64,000 bases of DNA from Isoetes taiwanensis (GCA_021234155.1 JAJEKV010000013.1:13681877-13745876); one strand, 5' to 3'. Shown: positions 1 to 10,636, counted from the first letter of the stretch. Program-made: numbers and translations. Notes: generated by a model from the letters alone, not told the origin.

Positions 1-947
1 TGCTGGTTGTGAGGAAGAGAATGAAAGGATGGATGAGTGGATGCACGAGAAGTGGAAGGGGACCCAGAAACGGGAAGAGGAAGACAATGACGGATGAGTG
101 CTTGAAGATGAGCACCGACCGTGGTTTCACAGCCAGAAGAAGGGGCTGCCCTGATGCGATCTACTTCATGAAGAAGTCTGAGGAACAGAATTTGTGTCCA
201 ATCAATATGGTGAGTAGAGTGGATGGCCATGATGACAACATTGTAGAACGGTTTATTGATATGGGTATTCTTGATGGAATACCCATAGAATTTTCGCCAC
301 AGAAACTTGACAAAAGAATCGTGGGGCTTGGCTATGTTGGTGAGCCGATGGATTGTGGCTTGATAAGGAGCTGCATTATACTCAGAGACATCATGATCCT
401 GTATGGCAGTCCAAGACAGAGAAGGTCTATAAATCGGAATCTGAAATACCGGGGAAAGCAGGTCGGGTGTAAGCGAAATGATGGTCTGATCGACCTTGGT
501 GGCGTATCCATCTGTGGTGTTGATCATATGAGCGACGAACTGCATGAGGTGCTCCGGATTTGGTGCAGGAAGTTCTTGCTTGGAAAATTCATACAGCCCA
601 TGGCGTTCCGCAATGGCACGACTGGGACCTGCTAGGGCATCGCGAAAGGTGGGTGTTGAGAAAATTACTGACTCAAAAAGAGCCGGATCCCTTGGAGCAT
701 AAGCTTGAAGTTGAGGAAATTTTGGTGGAGCGGAAATGGTGAAAAGCGTCTGAGAGCAACTGGAAGAGCGGATGTGAGAAGCCGGAGGGCGGAGAGCAGA
801 AGACGAAAACGAAGATAGACGAAAAGGTTTTAGGGCGCACAAGGTGTGGCGAAGGGGCGTGAGGAAGGGAACCGTTGATGTTGCCAGGTGGCGGCAGATG
901 CAAAGAAGGCGATTGAGAGGTAGAAATTTGGCTAAGTCCACAAGCAG
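1..947 (-). CDS. Unrecognised long ORF running off the window edge
   Basis: A minus-strand frame is open for 315 codons from just after a TAA (948-950) to position 1 with no stop. The first ATG in it is at 545. The translation starts Ser/Pro-rich, then becomes globular, with stretches such as EHLMQFVAHMINTTDGYATK and FVKFLWRKFYGYSI, and ends His/Ser/Pro-rich at the edge. I do not recognise a family. Its place downstream of integrase on the same strand suggests an accessory ORF of the Gypsy element, perhaps like the 'putative plant transposon protein' ORFs of some plant Gypsy elements, but this is a guess. The plus-strand frame opposite it (9-635) is judged a shadow because the minus frame is longer and better composed. 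A start before 545 would need splicing or a non-ATG codon. Confidence 0.5.
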   Translation of the reverse strand, partial: MLVDLAKFLPLNRLLCICRHLATSTVPFLTPLRHTLCALKPFRLSSFSSSALRPPASHIRSSSCSQTLFTISAPPKFPQLQAYAPRDPALFESVIFSTPTFRDALAGPSRAIAERHGLYEFSKQELPAPNPEHLMQFVAHMINTTDGYATKVDQTIISLTPDLLSPVFQIPIYRPSLSWTAIQDHDVSEYNAAPYQATIHRLTNIAKPHDSFVKFLWRKFYGYSIKNTHINKPFYNVVIMAIHSTHHIDWTQILFLRLLHEVDRIRAAPSSGCETTVGAHLQALIRHCLPLPVSGSPSTSRASTHPSFHSLPHNQ

Positions 948-1228
948 TTAAGGGAGAAGCGATGAACGGTGGAGATGAAACGGGAATGAACGATCGGATG
1001 TGACAGCTGGCAAAGGTACAAATATTAATGTTCGACGGGCGTGAAAGGAAGGACTGTCATTTAATGCTGGCAACTCGAAGTGGGATATCATAAAAAGGAA
1101 GTGTCAGAAGGTACCATGGCTAGATATGCGGCGGGAGAAAAGATTCCCAAGTTAGAAATGGCCTTGCATTGCAACCACGTCGGCGATTTTTCTGATTGGT
1201 CCACATCTACAGGGTTCCCGTCGGTTGG

Positions 1229-1236
1229 GCTATATA
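1229..1236 (+). promoter_or_regulatory. Possible plus-strand TATA box
   Basis: CTATATAAG, inside TTGGGCTATATAAGTCGAG, fits a plant TATA box. A CCAAT-type GATTGG lies about 35 bases upstream, and a short ORF begins about 50 bases downstream. It points opposite to the Gypsy element around it. It may be chance. Confidence 0.3.
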
Positions 1237-1282
1237 AGTCGAGCAGTGGTCGAAGCTGAGACACCAGCTCGTGATCATAAGC

Positions 1283-1531
1283 ATGGCCGGTTTGAACGAG
1301 AACTGCACTATGCCGACAAACTGCCAGGAGTGGATTACTTGCAAAATGAATGATCTGGACCTCTGGAAATGCCGAAACCGCGGCATTCTGATGGACGGCT
1401 GGTGCAGTGGGATGGCTGAGCATCCCGACCCCCTAACCAACGCCATGGAGGTGGTGCTGCATCTGCGCTGGGATCCGGAGCAGAACCTGTACCACATCCT
1501 CCGCATAACCTCTGCTCCCAACCCGGAGTAG
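1283..1531 (+). CDS. Possible small cysteine-containing ORF
   Basis: This ORF encodes 82 residues from ATG 1,283 (86 from ATG 1,271) and ends TAG at 1,529-1,531. It contains five cysteines in its first half (CTMPTNC, ITC, WKC, GWC). No signal peptide or known domain is seen. The only support is the TATA-like box about 50 bases upstream. The minus strand here also has open frames of about 100 codons (1,088-1,521), so length alone proves nothing. Function unknown. Confidence 0.2.
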   Translation: MAGLNENCTMPTNCQEWITCKMNDLDLWKCRNRGILMDGWCSGMAEHPDPLTNAMEVVLHLRWDPEQNLYHILRITSAPNPE

Positions 1532-1552
1532 AGGGTTTTTAAACGTAGGATT

Positions 1553-1630
1553 TTGTAAATAGGGCTCTGCCTATGTTATAAATAGGGCTCTGCCCATAGC
1601 GGAAGTAAATGGGCTCTGCCCACATTTTGT
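1553..1630. repeat. Short tandem repeat with GGGCTCTGCC core
   Basis: GGGCTCTGCC occurs three times in about 65 bases, at 1,561, 1,587 and 1,610, each preceded by AAAT(A/G/GG). It sits just beyond the 3' end of the Gypsy pol ORF (stop at 1,663), where a polypurine tract and 3' LTR would be expected. Confidence 0.6.
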
Positions 1631-1662
1631 AAATTTTCCTCCTATAATATAAATATGCCGCT

Positions 1663-4445
1663 TTAGTCACTATCTCTGGATTCAGATTCTTGTTCTGCAT
1701 CAGCTGTATGACTGTCTGTATCTGCTGTATGAAATTGTTTGAGGCGAAAGCCATTAACCAATGTAGGTAATGGAGTGCCATCTAATTTTGCCAGCTTGAA
1801 AACGCTGGGTTGTACCACTTGAACAATTTGATAAGGACCAAGCCATCTGAACTTTAACTTCCCTGGAAAATTTTTGTAACGAGAATCATAAAGTAAAACC
1901 AAATCACCTTCTTGAAAAGTTTTGGTTCTCAGATGTTTGTCATGCAAAGATTTCCGCAACTGTTGACCATGAAGAACCCGAATATAAGCATCTCTCCTAA
2001 GTTCATCCAACTGTTCAAGCTGGTAAATGCGTTCTTGAAGAGCTGCAGGTGGGTTATGAGTGGTAGCAAGTTGAAAACGAAGTGTCGGAAGAACATATTC
2101 AAAGGGCATCAAGGCTTCTTGACCATAAACCAACTTAAAAGGAGTATGACCTGTAGCAATCTTGAAACAGCAATTGTAAGCCCAAAGAACAGTAGGTAAC
2201 TTTTCTTGCCAATCCATGCGAGAGGCATCACAGATTTTCTTCAGAATAGTGATGAGAGTCTTGTTGGTGCTTTCAGCCAAACCATTCCCTTGAGGATAGT
2301 AAGGTGTGCTTTTGCGATGATGTATCAGCAGATAATCCGTCAGCTCTTTGATGGTGTGATTGACAAAATGAACACCTCGATCACTGACCAATTCCGTGGG
2401 ACAGCCAAAACGCGTGATGATGTGCGTATAGAGGACCTTGGCTGTGCTTGTTGCAGTGTTGTCTGGAAGTGCGCAAGCCTCAGCCCATTTGGTGGCGTAA
2501 TCAGTGATGACCAGAATGTAGCGGGCACGGGCGTGCCGCGCGGGAGGATCCATAGGCCCCACAAAGTCCATTTTCCATTGGCTGAAGGGAAGTGGCGTGG
2601 CGACCGGCGTCAACGGGAATGCGTCACGGGCCGTGGGCCGACCCAGATGCTGACAGACATCACATGTGCGGTCGTGAGCGTGGGCATCCTTGAAGAGCAT
2701 GGGCCAGAAATAGCCTGCGAGAAGTATTTTGCGTGCCGTGGTGTCACCATGAAAATGACCACCACCAAGCCCCTCATGGGTGTGGCGAACGATATCAGGC
2801 ACTTCATGAGGAAGAACACAGCGTCGAAGGACCATATCTTTGCCACGTTTGTACAGATGGCCCGCAACCATGGTGTAGTCACGGACCTCACGGAGAAACT
2901 GACGGCGGCGTGATTGAAGCTTTGCGGGAGAGAGCGTGGGATCTTCTGAGGGAAGAGCACCGGTGAGAAGATACTGCTGAAAATCATGAAACCAATGGGG
3001 CGTGGCCGTGACCAGAAACAGCTGAGTGTCAGGAAAGGCATCTGAAACACCCGTGGAGGGATCATCTGTGTGGATGCGTGAGAGATAATCCGGTACGACA
3101 TGAGATTTGCCAGCTTTATGAATGATTTCAAAAGGAGCGAATTCTTGCAGAAGAAGGACCCAACGAGCAATTCTGCCCATGGGCGTGGATTTGTTGATCA
3201 AATATAGAAGTGCTTGATGGTCAACAAAGAACTTAATTTGACTGCCCAAAAGATAATGACGGAAATGTTGGACACAAAAAATTAAGCCCAAGGCCTCCCT
3301 CTCGGTGGCAGAATAGTTGCGCTCAGCAGGATTGAGTTTTCTGCTAGCATAACGATTCGGTTTATCTGTGTGCGCGTCAAATGCTTGTGAGAGGACATCA
3401 CCAATAGCAAATGCGGAGACATCGACATGAACATGAAAAGGCTTGTCCCATTGAGGAGGAACAAGCACGGGGGCCTGAGTAAGCAAAATCTTCAACTGTT
3501 GGAAAGCAGCATCCGCCTGGGAATTCCAAGCCCAAGTGGATTCATCACCCGTGAGTTTATGAATGGGATCAGCAATGGCTGCCAGTCCAGGAATGAAGGT
3601 GGAATAATAATTTACCTTACCCAGGAAAGAACGTGTCTCCTTGATATTAGATGGGGCTTGAGCCTTAAGCACGCAACTGATTTTAGCAGGATCCGTGGTG
3701 ATACCTGCTTTACTGACCACATGTCCTAACAGAACACCAGAGGTGACGCAGAAGGTGCATTTCTCGGGATTGAGACTAATGCCTGACTCATCACATTTCT
3801 GAAAGACGAGTGCTAACTTGTCCAGGTGATCATCCATGGAACTGTAGGCTGAAAAGTCATCTTGAAAAATCTGGATGAAGGGTTTCTCTTTCATATAATC
3901 ATGAAAAACAGAGAGCATGATGCGCTGAAACGTTGATGGAGAGTTGGATAACCCAAAAGGAACCACCTTGTAGGCAAAAGTGCCCCACGGGGTGGTGAAG
4001 GTAGTCTTAAGTTGATCAGCTTCTTTGATTGATATTTGATTGTAGCCTGAAAAACCATCCATGAAGGAGTACATTTCATGACCAGCGACCTCTTCCAGAA
4101 CCTGGTCTGTGAAGGGAAGCGGGAAGTGATCACGCTCCGTGGCCTGATTGAGTTTGCGATAGTCCACGCAAACGCGGATCTTACCGTTGTGTTTGAGAGA
4201 AATGACGATGGGGCTCACCCATTCAGAATGTTTGACCTCATAGATCAAACCTGCAGCTAGAAGTTTGTCAATTTCAACCTTGACTCGGTCACGGTAATTT
4301 GGGTTGAGCCGGTACTGTCGTTGCTATACAGGACATGCATCTGATTTGGTAGAAATGGTGAGTTCCCCCAAGTCTTTGTTGATACCCCGAAGATCTTTAT
4401 AGCTCCAGGCAAAAATGTGTTTGAATTTTTTAAATAGCGTGTTCG
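1663..4445 (-). pseudogene. Gypsy pol: reverse transcriptase, RNase H, integrase
   Basis: The main open part (4,248-1,663, 861 codons) begins inside RT. The reading frame continues upstream across a TAG at 4,324-4,326 into a conserved pre-RT stretch with FAWSYKDLRG, and a frameshift near 4,445 joins it to the protease frame. In the 861-codon part, RT blocks VCVDYRKLNQ and FPLPFTDQ lie near residues 27-48 and the catalytic box is FQDD (128-131). RNase H follows around 265-400. Integrase has an H-H-C-C zinc domain (about 500-545) and catalytic Asp, Asp, Glu in DFVGP, SDRG and AEST. The C-terminus has an integrase tail ending in an acidic run. It would copy and integrate the element. The in-frame stop and frameshift make it a pseudogene; Q in the catalytic box is unusual. 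Confidence 0.9.
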
Positions 4446-5793
4446 ATAGGTGGTCGGAAGATTTGCAGCTAGGCGGACTGGCTGATTGTTGCCAACGTCC
4501 ACAATCTCCACCTCAGGAGTTTGAATGTGAGGAACAACTTCGGTGTCATGAACAATATGAGCAGGAGGTTGCAACATGACAGGAGGAGCTGCATTTTGTG
4601 TTGTGAAGAAAAGCGGTTGCTGAGCGTCATCCAACAGTGGTTGCTTCATGACGGCATGAATGTCCAGCGTTGCAGGAGAAAGTTCTGTGTCGGAAAAGTG
4701 GTCAAGACGTTGAATTCGATTGCAAGGAGCCAGGTAAGGGTCGAGCAAAGCAGCCACAGCCTGGTCCTGATCCAGAGTTCATCTCTCCCCAGGGATCAGC
4801 ATATTCCGGGTAGGATGAAAGAGGCAGACTCGCTGGGGGAGCCTGAACTTGATAGATATTCTGTGCTTCTTCAGAATCAGTGTCGGAGAGAGAAGGTTCG
4901 GCATGTTCAACAGAGATGATCTTGCCGGTTTCCAAATCCATGGTAGCATTGAGATGACCATCTGTAATGACGAGCTGGTCCGTGACCCAGTAATGAATAC
5001 TTTTGGCCTGACGGAGAAAAGGTCTACCGACCAACATTTCATAATCACCGGGGTCTTCACCGGCTTTCCAAACACCAAATTCTAGAGGGAAACGCAATTC
5101 GCCTATATTGATGTGAAGCTGTGGTGTGACGCCTTGAGGGCGCGTGATATGGCCATTGGCTAACTTGATATCATAAGGGGCACAGTAAAGTTGCTTGATG
5201 CCCAATTGCTTTCTGAGTTTATCTGTGATAAGATTGACAGCACTACCTCCATCGATTTGAACATGATGGACTTGTTGATTGTCCACCGTGGCATGTACCG
5301 TGGGTGTGGAGGTAGCCACTGCATCGACCAAAACAGTGGGAAGGGGTAACTGGTCCTTGAGAGCAGGACAAAGTTTCAAAATGGTTGCAAGACTCAAAGG
5401 TATTTTGATCTTGGCAAGCTCTTCTTGGAGTTCTAAAGGAACATCTGAGAACGGATCAGCAGGAGCCAAGGGAGCAGGAGTCTGAGGTAACGAAGCAGCA
5501 ACTTCTTTGAGAAGCTCCACCTCAGCAGCAATGTTAGGATATTGCTGAGAGCGTGGAGGGTGAGATGACGGAGATGCATCCTGAAGCTGCTGAGCTCTGG
5601 TGGTGGCATGGACATTAGCCAATGTGCGTCCTTCAGCAGCCTGCATGAGGTTGAGAATGCTTTGTCTGACTTTGGGCATGACACGAGGCATGAGTTTATC
5701 CAAATCGGGGGCAAAATGAACATGTTTGGCCTCAGCATGAGGGATCGTGTCAATTGCAAAAGCAGGTTGCGTATCATGAGGAAGGATAGTCAA
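4446..5793 (-). pseudogene. Gypsy aspartic protease region
   Basis: The ORF at 5,793-4,702 (363 codons) carries the protease signature QIDGGSAVNLI near residue 180, where D-G-G-S replaces the more usual D-[ST]-G, followed by the typical flap and C-terminal hydrophobic run (MLVGRPFLRQA). After a frameshift near 4,770 the frame continues as a linker (4,757-4,446) with acidic and proline-rich stretches, leading towards RT. The DGGS form is common in the plant non-chromovirus branch. It would cut the Gag-Pol polyprotein. Shifts at both ends of the linker make the region non-functional as it stands. Confidence 0.8.
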
Positions 5794-5858
5794 GGGGCGT
5801 GACGCCCTGGTCTAGCGTGAAACCAAATCCACCCAATTTGACGGTTGAACTGGAGGAT

Positions 5859-7603
5859 TCAGAGCCTGATAAATTTCTTCTTGGGCTTGTTGATCCATCG
5901 GAGGAGTTGCAGGAGCTGGTGATACTTGGATTGTGGAGGCACGCGTGGTGGTTTTCGAAGAACAGGACGAGGGCCTTGTTTGCCATTTGCGATCCAAAGT
6001 TGATAGGCCGTGAGGCGTACGGACGTGGGTTGATTCGTGCCTGGTAGTTGGACTTGAACTTGAGGAAGTTGAGGGCACGCCGTGGTGGTATGACCCCATT
6101 CCAAACAATGATAGCACTGGGCTTTAGAAGGATCAAAAGGAGGACGGTTGCTTTGGCCCCGTGGCTGCTGAGATTGTTGATACTGTTGAGGAGGTGGTGC
6201 CTGAAATTGCTGAGGTTGATATGACGTCTGTTGCTGAGGCGTGGTCTGGACTTGATAAACCATTTTTTGCCGGAAGGGTGTAGGATGAGTACGAGTGCAT
6301 TCTTCTGTGGTGTGATTGCACATGTTGCAACGTTTACAATGAGGAGGGCCATTGGTGGAGTTGCACTCATTGGCCAAATGGCCTTGATATTTGCAGACGT
6401 GGCACCAAATTTGACTGCGTTGAGGATTTTGAGGTACCATGACAGATGGAATGAAAGGGAGCTCCTGAGAGCCACACCACGGGAGGAAACATTAACTGAA
6501 TGATTGACAAGTTCGATGGCCTGCTCCAAAGTCTTGGGGCGCAGGTATTCAGTCATGAGACGGATAGCAGGAGGAAGTCTCTGGAGAAACCAGACGAGGA
6601 TCTGGCTCTGCGTGGGGTACTCTTGGAGTTTGCTGAGGAGGATATGAAGACGATCCGCAAAATCCTGGGCTGACTCCATGGGCTCTTGCTGAAGATCATT
6701 GAGTTGTTTGAGAAGAAGTTGATCATCATCTGTGGTCCCATAATGAGAAAGGAAAGCAGTCTTCATTTCAGTCCAGCTTTGTTTCCAATGGCTTTTGTTG
6801 GCCATGAGCCATTGATGAGGGGATCCACGCAGCGTGGTGGAAAAGATATGGAACTTCAGTTGAGGTTGAGCATGACCATTTAGGACAGCCAGAGCCTCAA
6901 ATTCTTCCATGTGGGCTTGAGCACTTTGATCCAATGGTTTGCCTTTAGTACTGCCAAAAGTGGGATAGGTCAGTTGTAGAGTCTGAAAAGAAGATTGGGA
7001 CTGGCCTTGTGCATAGAGAGGCGGTGTATAAGGAGGAACATAATGGGGCGGAACTTCCATGGATTCCGTACGAGGTGGTAAAGGAGCAGAAAGACCCTGA
7101 AGATGTGCAAAAGGAGGTTCCTGCGGTGGTGGACCTTGGTGTCCGTGGTCATGAGGTTTGAGATCGGTAAGAGTGCAAACTGGAAGTGCTTATTGAAAAG
7201 AAGGGGATTGAGGATAGGTCTGAACCTGGGGAGGGCCAAAAGAAACATGGGGATAACCCATTCCGGCAGGGGGAGATGATGGTTGTGAAGGCAGAGGAGT
7301 GTGGCCAGAGGAGATATGAATATAGGCACTCTCTGGAGTGTGGAAATAAGCTGGAGGTTGCTGAACAGGTGTATGATGAGGTGACTGAGGTTGAGAACAA
7401 TGTTTACACGCTGGAGGAGAGCTAGGACGAGAGTGAATACGAGGAGTAGGTGGCGCCGATTGAGCTCGTGAGCGAATATGGCCTCCCTCAATGTCATAAC
7501 CTGTGCCATACATATCTTGAGCAACTTCGCGATGTTGATGGCGCTCCAAGCGAGACGCTGTCTGGCTAAGAAGCTCCTCTGGAGTGAAAGCTCGGGCAGA
7601 CAT
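5859..7603 (-). pseudogene. Gypsy gag (capsid and nucleocapsid)
   Basis: Gag can be followed from ATG 7,603 (MSARAFTPEE) through a Pro/Ser/Gln-rich N-terminus to about 7,190. It then continues in another frame through the capsid-like domain (7,060 to about 6,450; SPHQWLMANK, then FADRLHILL), and in a third frame through nucleocapsid (6,440-5,859). The nucleocapsid has zinc knuckle CHVCKYQGHLANEC, a second Cys cluster CKRCNMCNHTTEEC and a second knuckle CYHCLEWGHTTTAC, separated by Gln/Pro-rich spacer. At least two frameshifts are needed, so the gene is dead. The role in an intact element is particle assembly and RNA packaging. Confidence 0.8.
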
Positions 7604-7689
7604 GATAAAAGAAGGAAGGAAAACAAAATCAGACCCGGCAGCGGCGACAGTGTTTGGGGTCTGGGTTCGGGAACTCCTGCAAGACAGCC

Positions 7690-8056
7690 CTGCTAAACAG
7701 GAGAATCCGGTAGCTGTGTCACACGGGATTTGCAAAAGAAACAAGGAAAAGAAAGAAAGAGAGAACAAATGAAAATTAATAAGAACACAATGAGGAGAAC
7801 AAAACTCTTTGATATCAATTGTGATACATGAACTCTCGCAATCGAGAGAAAGCTAAAGTGAGATAAGACCCAAAACTCATCTAGCCCGTGAAGGCTAGCT
7901 CTACTCATATATATAGTACAATGGCCTTTGGCCCAATATAGACACTCTGTCAGATCTCGGTGCCGACTCCTGGAAGGAGGCCTGATTTGCAGGAACGTTG
8001 GCGGTGCCTCTTGAGACCCTGAAATCACGCTGACGCTGACGCTGGCGGTGACGGCC
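7690..8056 (-). repeat. Probable 5' LTR of the first Gypsy element
   Basis: This block lies directly upstream of gag on the minus strand. It contains a TATA box (ACTATATATATGAG, about 7,917-7,904), and its upstream edge would begin TGACGGGCCGTCACC at about 8,056, giving the expected 5' TG. I cannot place the downstream edge or name a primer-binding site with confidence. The second LTR is not visible, so the call rests on position, the TATA box and the TG start only. Confidence 0.5.
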
Positions 8057-8058
8057 CG

Positions 8059-8292
8059 TCACTTGTCTGCTCTCGACCTCTTCATGCCCGTGGCCTTCGT
8101 GGTCTGCTGCTTGGCTGGCGGCTTAGGCTTCTGCGGGGCCTTTGACGACTGACCTACACTTGACTGTGGATCCTTGGCCTTGACCTGGTCCGTCATGTGC
8201 ATGAATAGTCCTGTACCAGGACGTACAGGACTAACACAAATCAGAGGAATTCTAATATAGTGAGAGACAAAGGCGAGCTGGAACTGCTCCAT
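8059..8292 (-). CDS. Unrecognised lysine-rich C-terminus-like ORF
   Basis: Seventy-seven codons end at 8,059, three bases from the supposed LTR start. The first half is mixed hydrophobic (FVSHYIRIPLICVSPV). The second half is basic and Pro/Gln-rich (KAPQKPKPPAKQQ) and ends KRSRADK. A TTTCTTTAG acceptor-like site lies just upstream (about 8,308), so it might be a last exon. Ending at an LTR edge would suit a 3' accessory ORF of another copy sharing this LTR, but that is speculative. No family recognised. Confidence 0.3.
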   Translation of the reverse strand: MEQFQLAFVSHYIRIPLICVSPVRPGTGLFMHMTDQVKAKDPQSSVGQSSKAPQKPKPPAKQQTTKATGMKRSRADK

Positions 8293-8299
8293 TTTGAAC

Positions 8300-8870
8300 A
8301 GAATTATCTAAAGAAAGGAGATGAGAAAAAAGAACACAGATCTTTGACGTACCATCTCTGTGGCAACAAGAAGCGAAAATAAAATCTGACATGGAGGATA
8401 AGCTTTACTTAATATTCGGCAAGAAGCACTGCTCAAAAATCTCTGTGGCAACAAGAAGCTTTGCAATAAGGTCCAGCAAAAAGCTACAATAGATCCAGCA
8501 AGAAGGTTCGAAACAGGAAGCTTGAGAAAGACCACTTGCTTGGGAGATGGGAAGACCATGGTCCAGGGAGTTTGGCTTGGGAACCAATGGACATTGCTGC
8601 ATGTCAATACCTATAGCTCTGTTCGGCACCAAGGCTGCTCTGCTTCGCAATACCTATAGCCAAATACGGTGGCGCGTTGAGCTTCAGGTCGAAAAAGGCA
8701 ATACCTGCTTCTCAAGGTAGCTTTAGGGTCGATGAAGCAAGCGATCGATGAAGAAGAGCATTCATCGCCATAGCTGGAGCATTCGAGCAGAATAGGCGGT
8801 CAAGGCGGTGGAGGCGGGCAAGGGATCATGCCCGTTAATTTGAACGGCCAATAGAATGACAGGACTTGGA
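8300..8870. other. No gene seen; short internal duplications
   Basis: CTCTGTGGCAACAAGAAGC occurs at about 8,364 and 8,441. AATACCTATAGC occurs at about 8,607 and 8,650. No ORF here shows a recognisable domain. Confidence 0.4.
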
Positions 8871-8912
8871 TCAAAATCCAGGCCGTCCATTTTGGCCAAC
8901 TTGGCTCAACCA

Positions 8913-9105
8913 TGCCACATGGACTCCAACATGCCAATATGGCTCAAACACGCCACCTAGGCTCCAACATGTTGGAGCCCACGTGGCATGTTTGAGCCAC
9001 CTTGGCATGTTGGAGCCTAGGTGGCATGTGGAGCCCACGTGGCATGTTTGAGCCACCTTGGCATGTTGGAGCCCACACGGCATGTTAGAGTGGGTGTGGC
9101 ATGTT
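8913..9105. repeat. Palindrome with tandem GGCATGTTGGAGCC units
   Basis: The sequence 8,913-8,970 is followed immediately by an imperfect inverted copy (8,971 to about 9,030) with the centre at CCAACATG/TTGGAGCC. The right arm is extended by further tandem copies of a unit built from GGCATGTTTGAGCC and GGCATGTTGGAGCC. It would form a long hairpin as single-stranded DNA or RNA. No terminal signature identifies a transposon family. Confidence 0.75.
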
Positions 9106-9279
9106 TGGGTCCTTCAAGAAATGCCTATATGATGTCAAACTAGTGCCTATCTTTGGTTCTTCCTATCAATGTGTCTTCTACAAGTTGCCAAATGATGGAT
9201 GTCTTCAAGTTTCATGCTCTACAAGCTCACACGCACACACATGTATGAAGTATGGATTCTTAGAAAGCCATAAAGAACC

Positions 9280-9500
9280 ACACCTCAAAAAAACACTACC
9301 ATAAAAAACACCTTAAAAAAAAACATCCCTTCAAAAAACCATACGGCCTGAGAAAACAACACATCCTTAAAAAAGAAACTACACCTCCTTAAGAAACCAC
9401 ACATTCTTAAAAAAAAAGCTACACCTCCCTAAGAAAAACTACAGCATTTCCTTGAAAAACCATACCTCCATATAACTACGTGTAGTTTTTTTTCAAATCT
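9280..9500. repeat. A-rich imperfect repeat tract
   Basis: Runs of A alternate with ACACCTCCTTAAGAAACC-like units spaced about 27-32 bases apart. The tract is low complexity and no coding sense is seen. Confidence 0.6.
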
Positions 9501-10471
9501 TCAAAAAAACAATCCGTATTCTATTTTTACTGTTGTTTTCAGCCATGGACCAAATGTTGGGGTTATAGTGTAGGGAAACTGGATTCTGGTCCTTGCTAAT
9601 ATCCAGAGATGGGGTCTTCGGCTTGAGGTGAAGGAACTCATTATTTTGTGGAGCAATTTATCCAGCTGGTAAGATGATTCTTTTTGCATGACATATCCAC
9701 AAACGCCTCTGATGTTGTGATGGCATAATATTTGTGCCTTGCAAAGAATGCAATGAAAGCTGTAAGATATTTAGGACTGTTCGCCACATGCCCTGATTGG
9801 GGGCTTATTTCTTGATTTCTGATTGGGGCTAAACCTGTTTCCTTATTCACTTATGGATTTCTAAGTTTGAGCCCAAATAAAGCAGAAAAACAGACCAGAT
9901 GTCCTGATTGCATGAAAACATGTTCGTTACACAAGGGAGCTAAATCTTGTGTTGAATGATATCTCTGTAACATCATTTAAAATGTGTAAACAGTAGCCAT
10001 GCAGGCTTTTGAAATTTGTGTTGTACACAATTGTTTTGGCTTTTGTGCAATTGTGAAATTCTGACCCCTCTATTTGGAAGACTGTTCCAAACAATGGTTT
10101 TCATGAGAGCTTCATGACATCAACACTGCCCTTCTGTGGCAACTTCTTTTGGAATTATCATTGTTTGTGCTATATTGTCTGCCTACTGAATGTCATGCAG
10201 AGAACGTGATTCATTCTCCTCCTGGAGATGTGGAGATATTAAGTAATAAACCTATTATTGCCATGTGCTGAAGCAGTATGAATTCTAGGTGATGTTGGAG
10301 CGTCATGGCAGATTTGACCTCTGCTACTCCTCTGAATCTTCAGTATTTTGCCAGAAAGGTTAGTCCTAAGAGTTTTTTCCTTCCAGTGCTTCTCCACTAA
10401 GAATGTCATCAGCACAGCATGATGACAATGTTTATGACCTAAATGCCGTCCTCATATTGATTATTTTGCAG
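9501..10471. other. No gene recognised
   Basis: The sequence is moderately AT-rich and looks intron-like, with many stops in all frames. A segment 10,304-10,360 ending AGAAAG/GTTAGT could be a short exon with a splice donor, but nothing supports it further. Confidence 0.3.
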
Positions 10472-10636
10472 ATTTGAAATGCAATTACTGGCTGGGTCAT
10501 GTTCTTGCTGCTGCAGTTTTTGGCCCAAGGGATTTACTGCCTGTGTTAAGTTCTTACTACAAATTACCTATTCCTCAAGTCTGGCTTCTAGAAGTTGGGC
10601 TTCTAGAAGCATTATGTGGTTTCTATTCAAGGAAAG
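10472..10636 (+). CDS. Possible exon of unknown gene
   Basis: A 165-base open segment lies between a plausible acceptor (TTATTTTGCAG) and a good donor (GGAAAG/GTGAGG). The translation includes YWLGHVLAAAVFGPRDLLPV and then a Leu/Tyr-rich stretch. It lies 350 bases upstream of the thioredoxin exon on the same strand, but I see no match to thioredoxin N-termini, and it may belong to a different gene or be spurious. Confidence 0.3.

Larger units (their letters stand above)
1..8056 (-). mobile_element. Ty3/Gypsy LTR retrotransposon, decayed, left end off window
   Basis: On the minus strand the order is a 5' LTR-like block (about 8,056-7,690), gag (7,603-5,859), protease (5,793-4,702), then RT, RNase H and integrase (about 4,445-1,663). 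This is the Ty3/Gypsy order, with integrase last. The RT block with DHFPLPF and the DGGS protease match the plant non-chromovirus (Athila/Tat-type) branch as I know it; that lineage call is inference. At least one in-frame stop and several frameshifts break the coding region, so it cannot move on its own. No match to the 5' LTR block is seen between 1 and 1,662, so the 3' LTR either lies beyond the window or is lost. The unknown ORF at 947-1 would then be a 3' accessory ORF. Confidence 0.85.

Noticed and set aside
9-635. 208-codon plus-strand open frame at the window start
   Set aside because: The minus strand is open for 315 codons over the same bases with more protein-like composition; only one strand is likely coding.
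2206-2913. 235-codon plus-strand open frame
   Set aside because: It is antisense to the integrase and RNase H coding sequence of the first Gypsy element and has no domain of its own.
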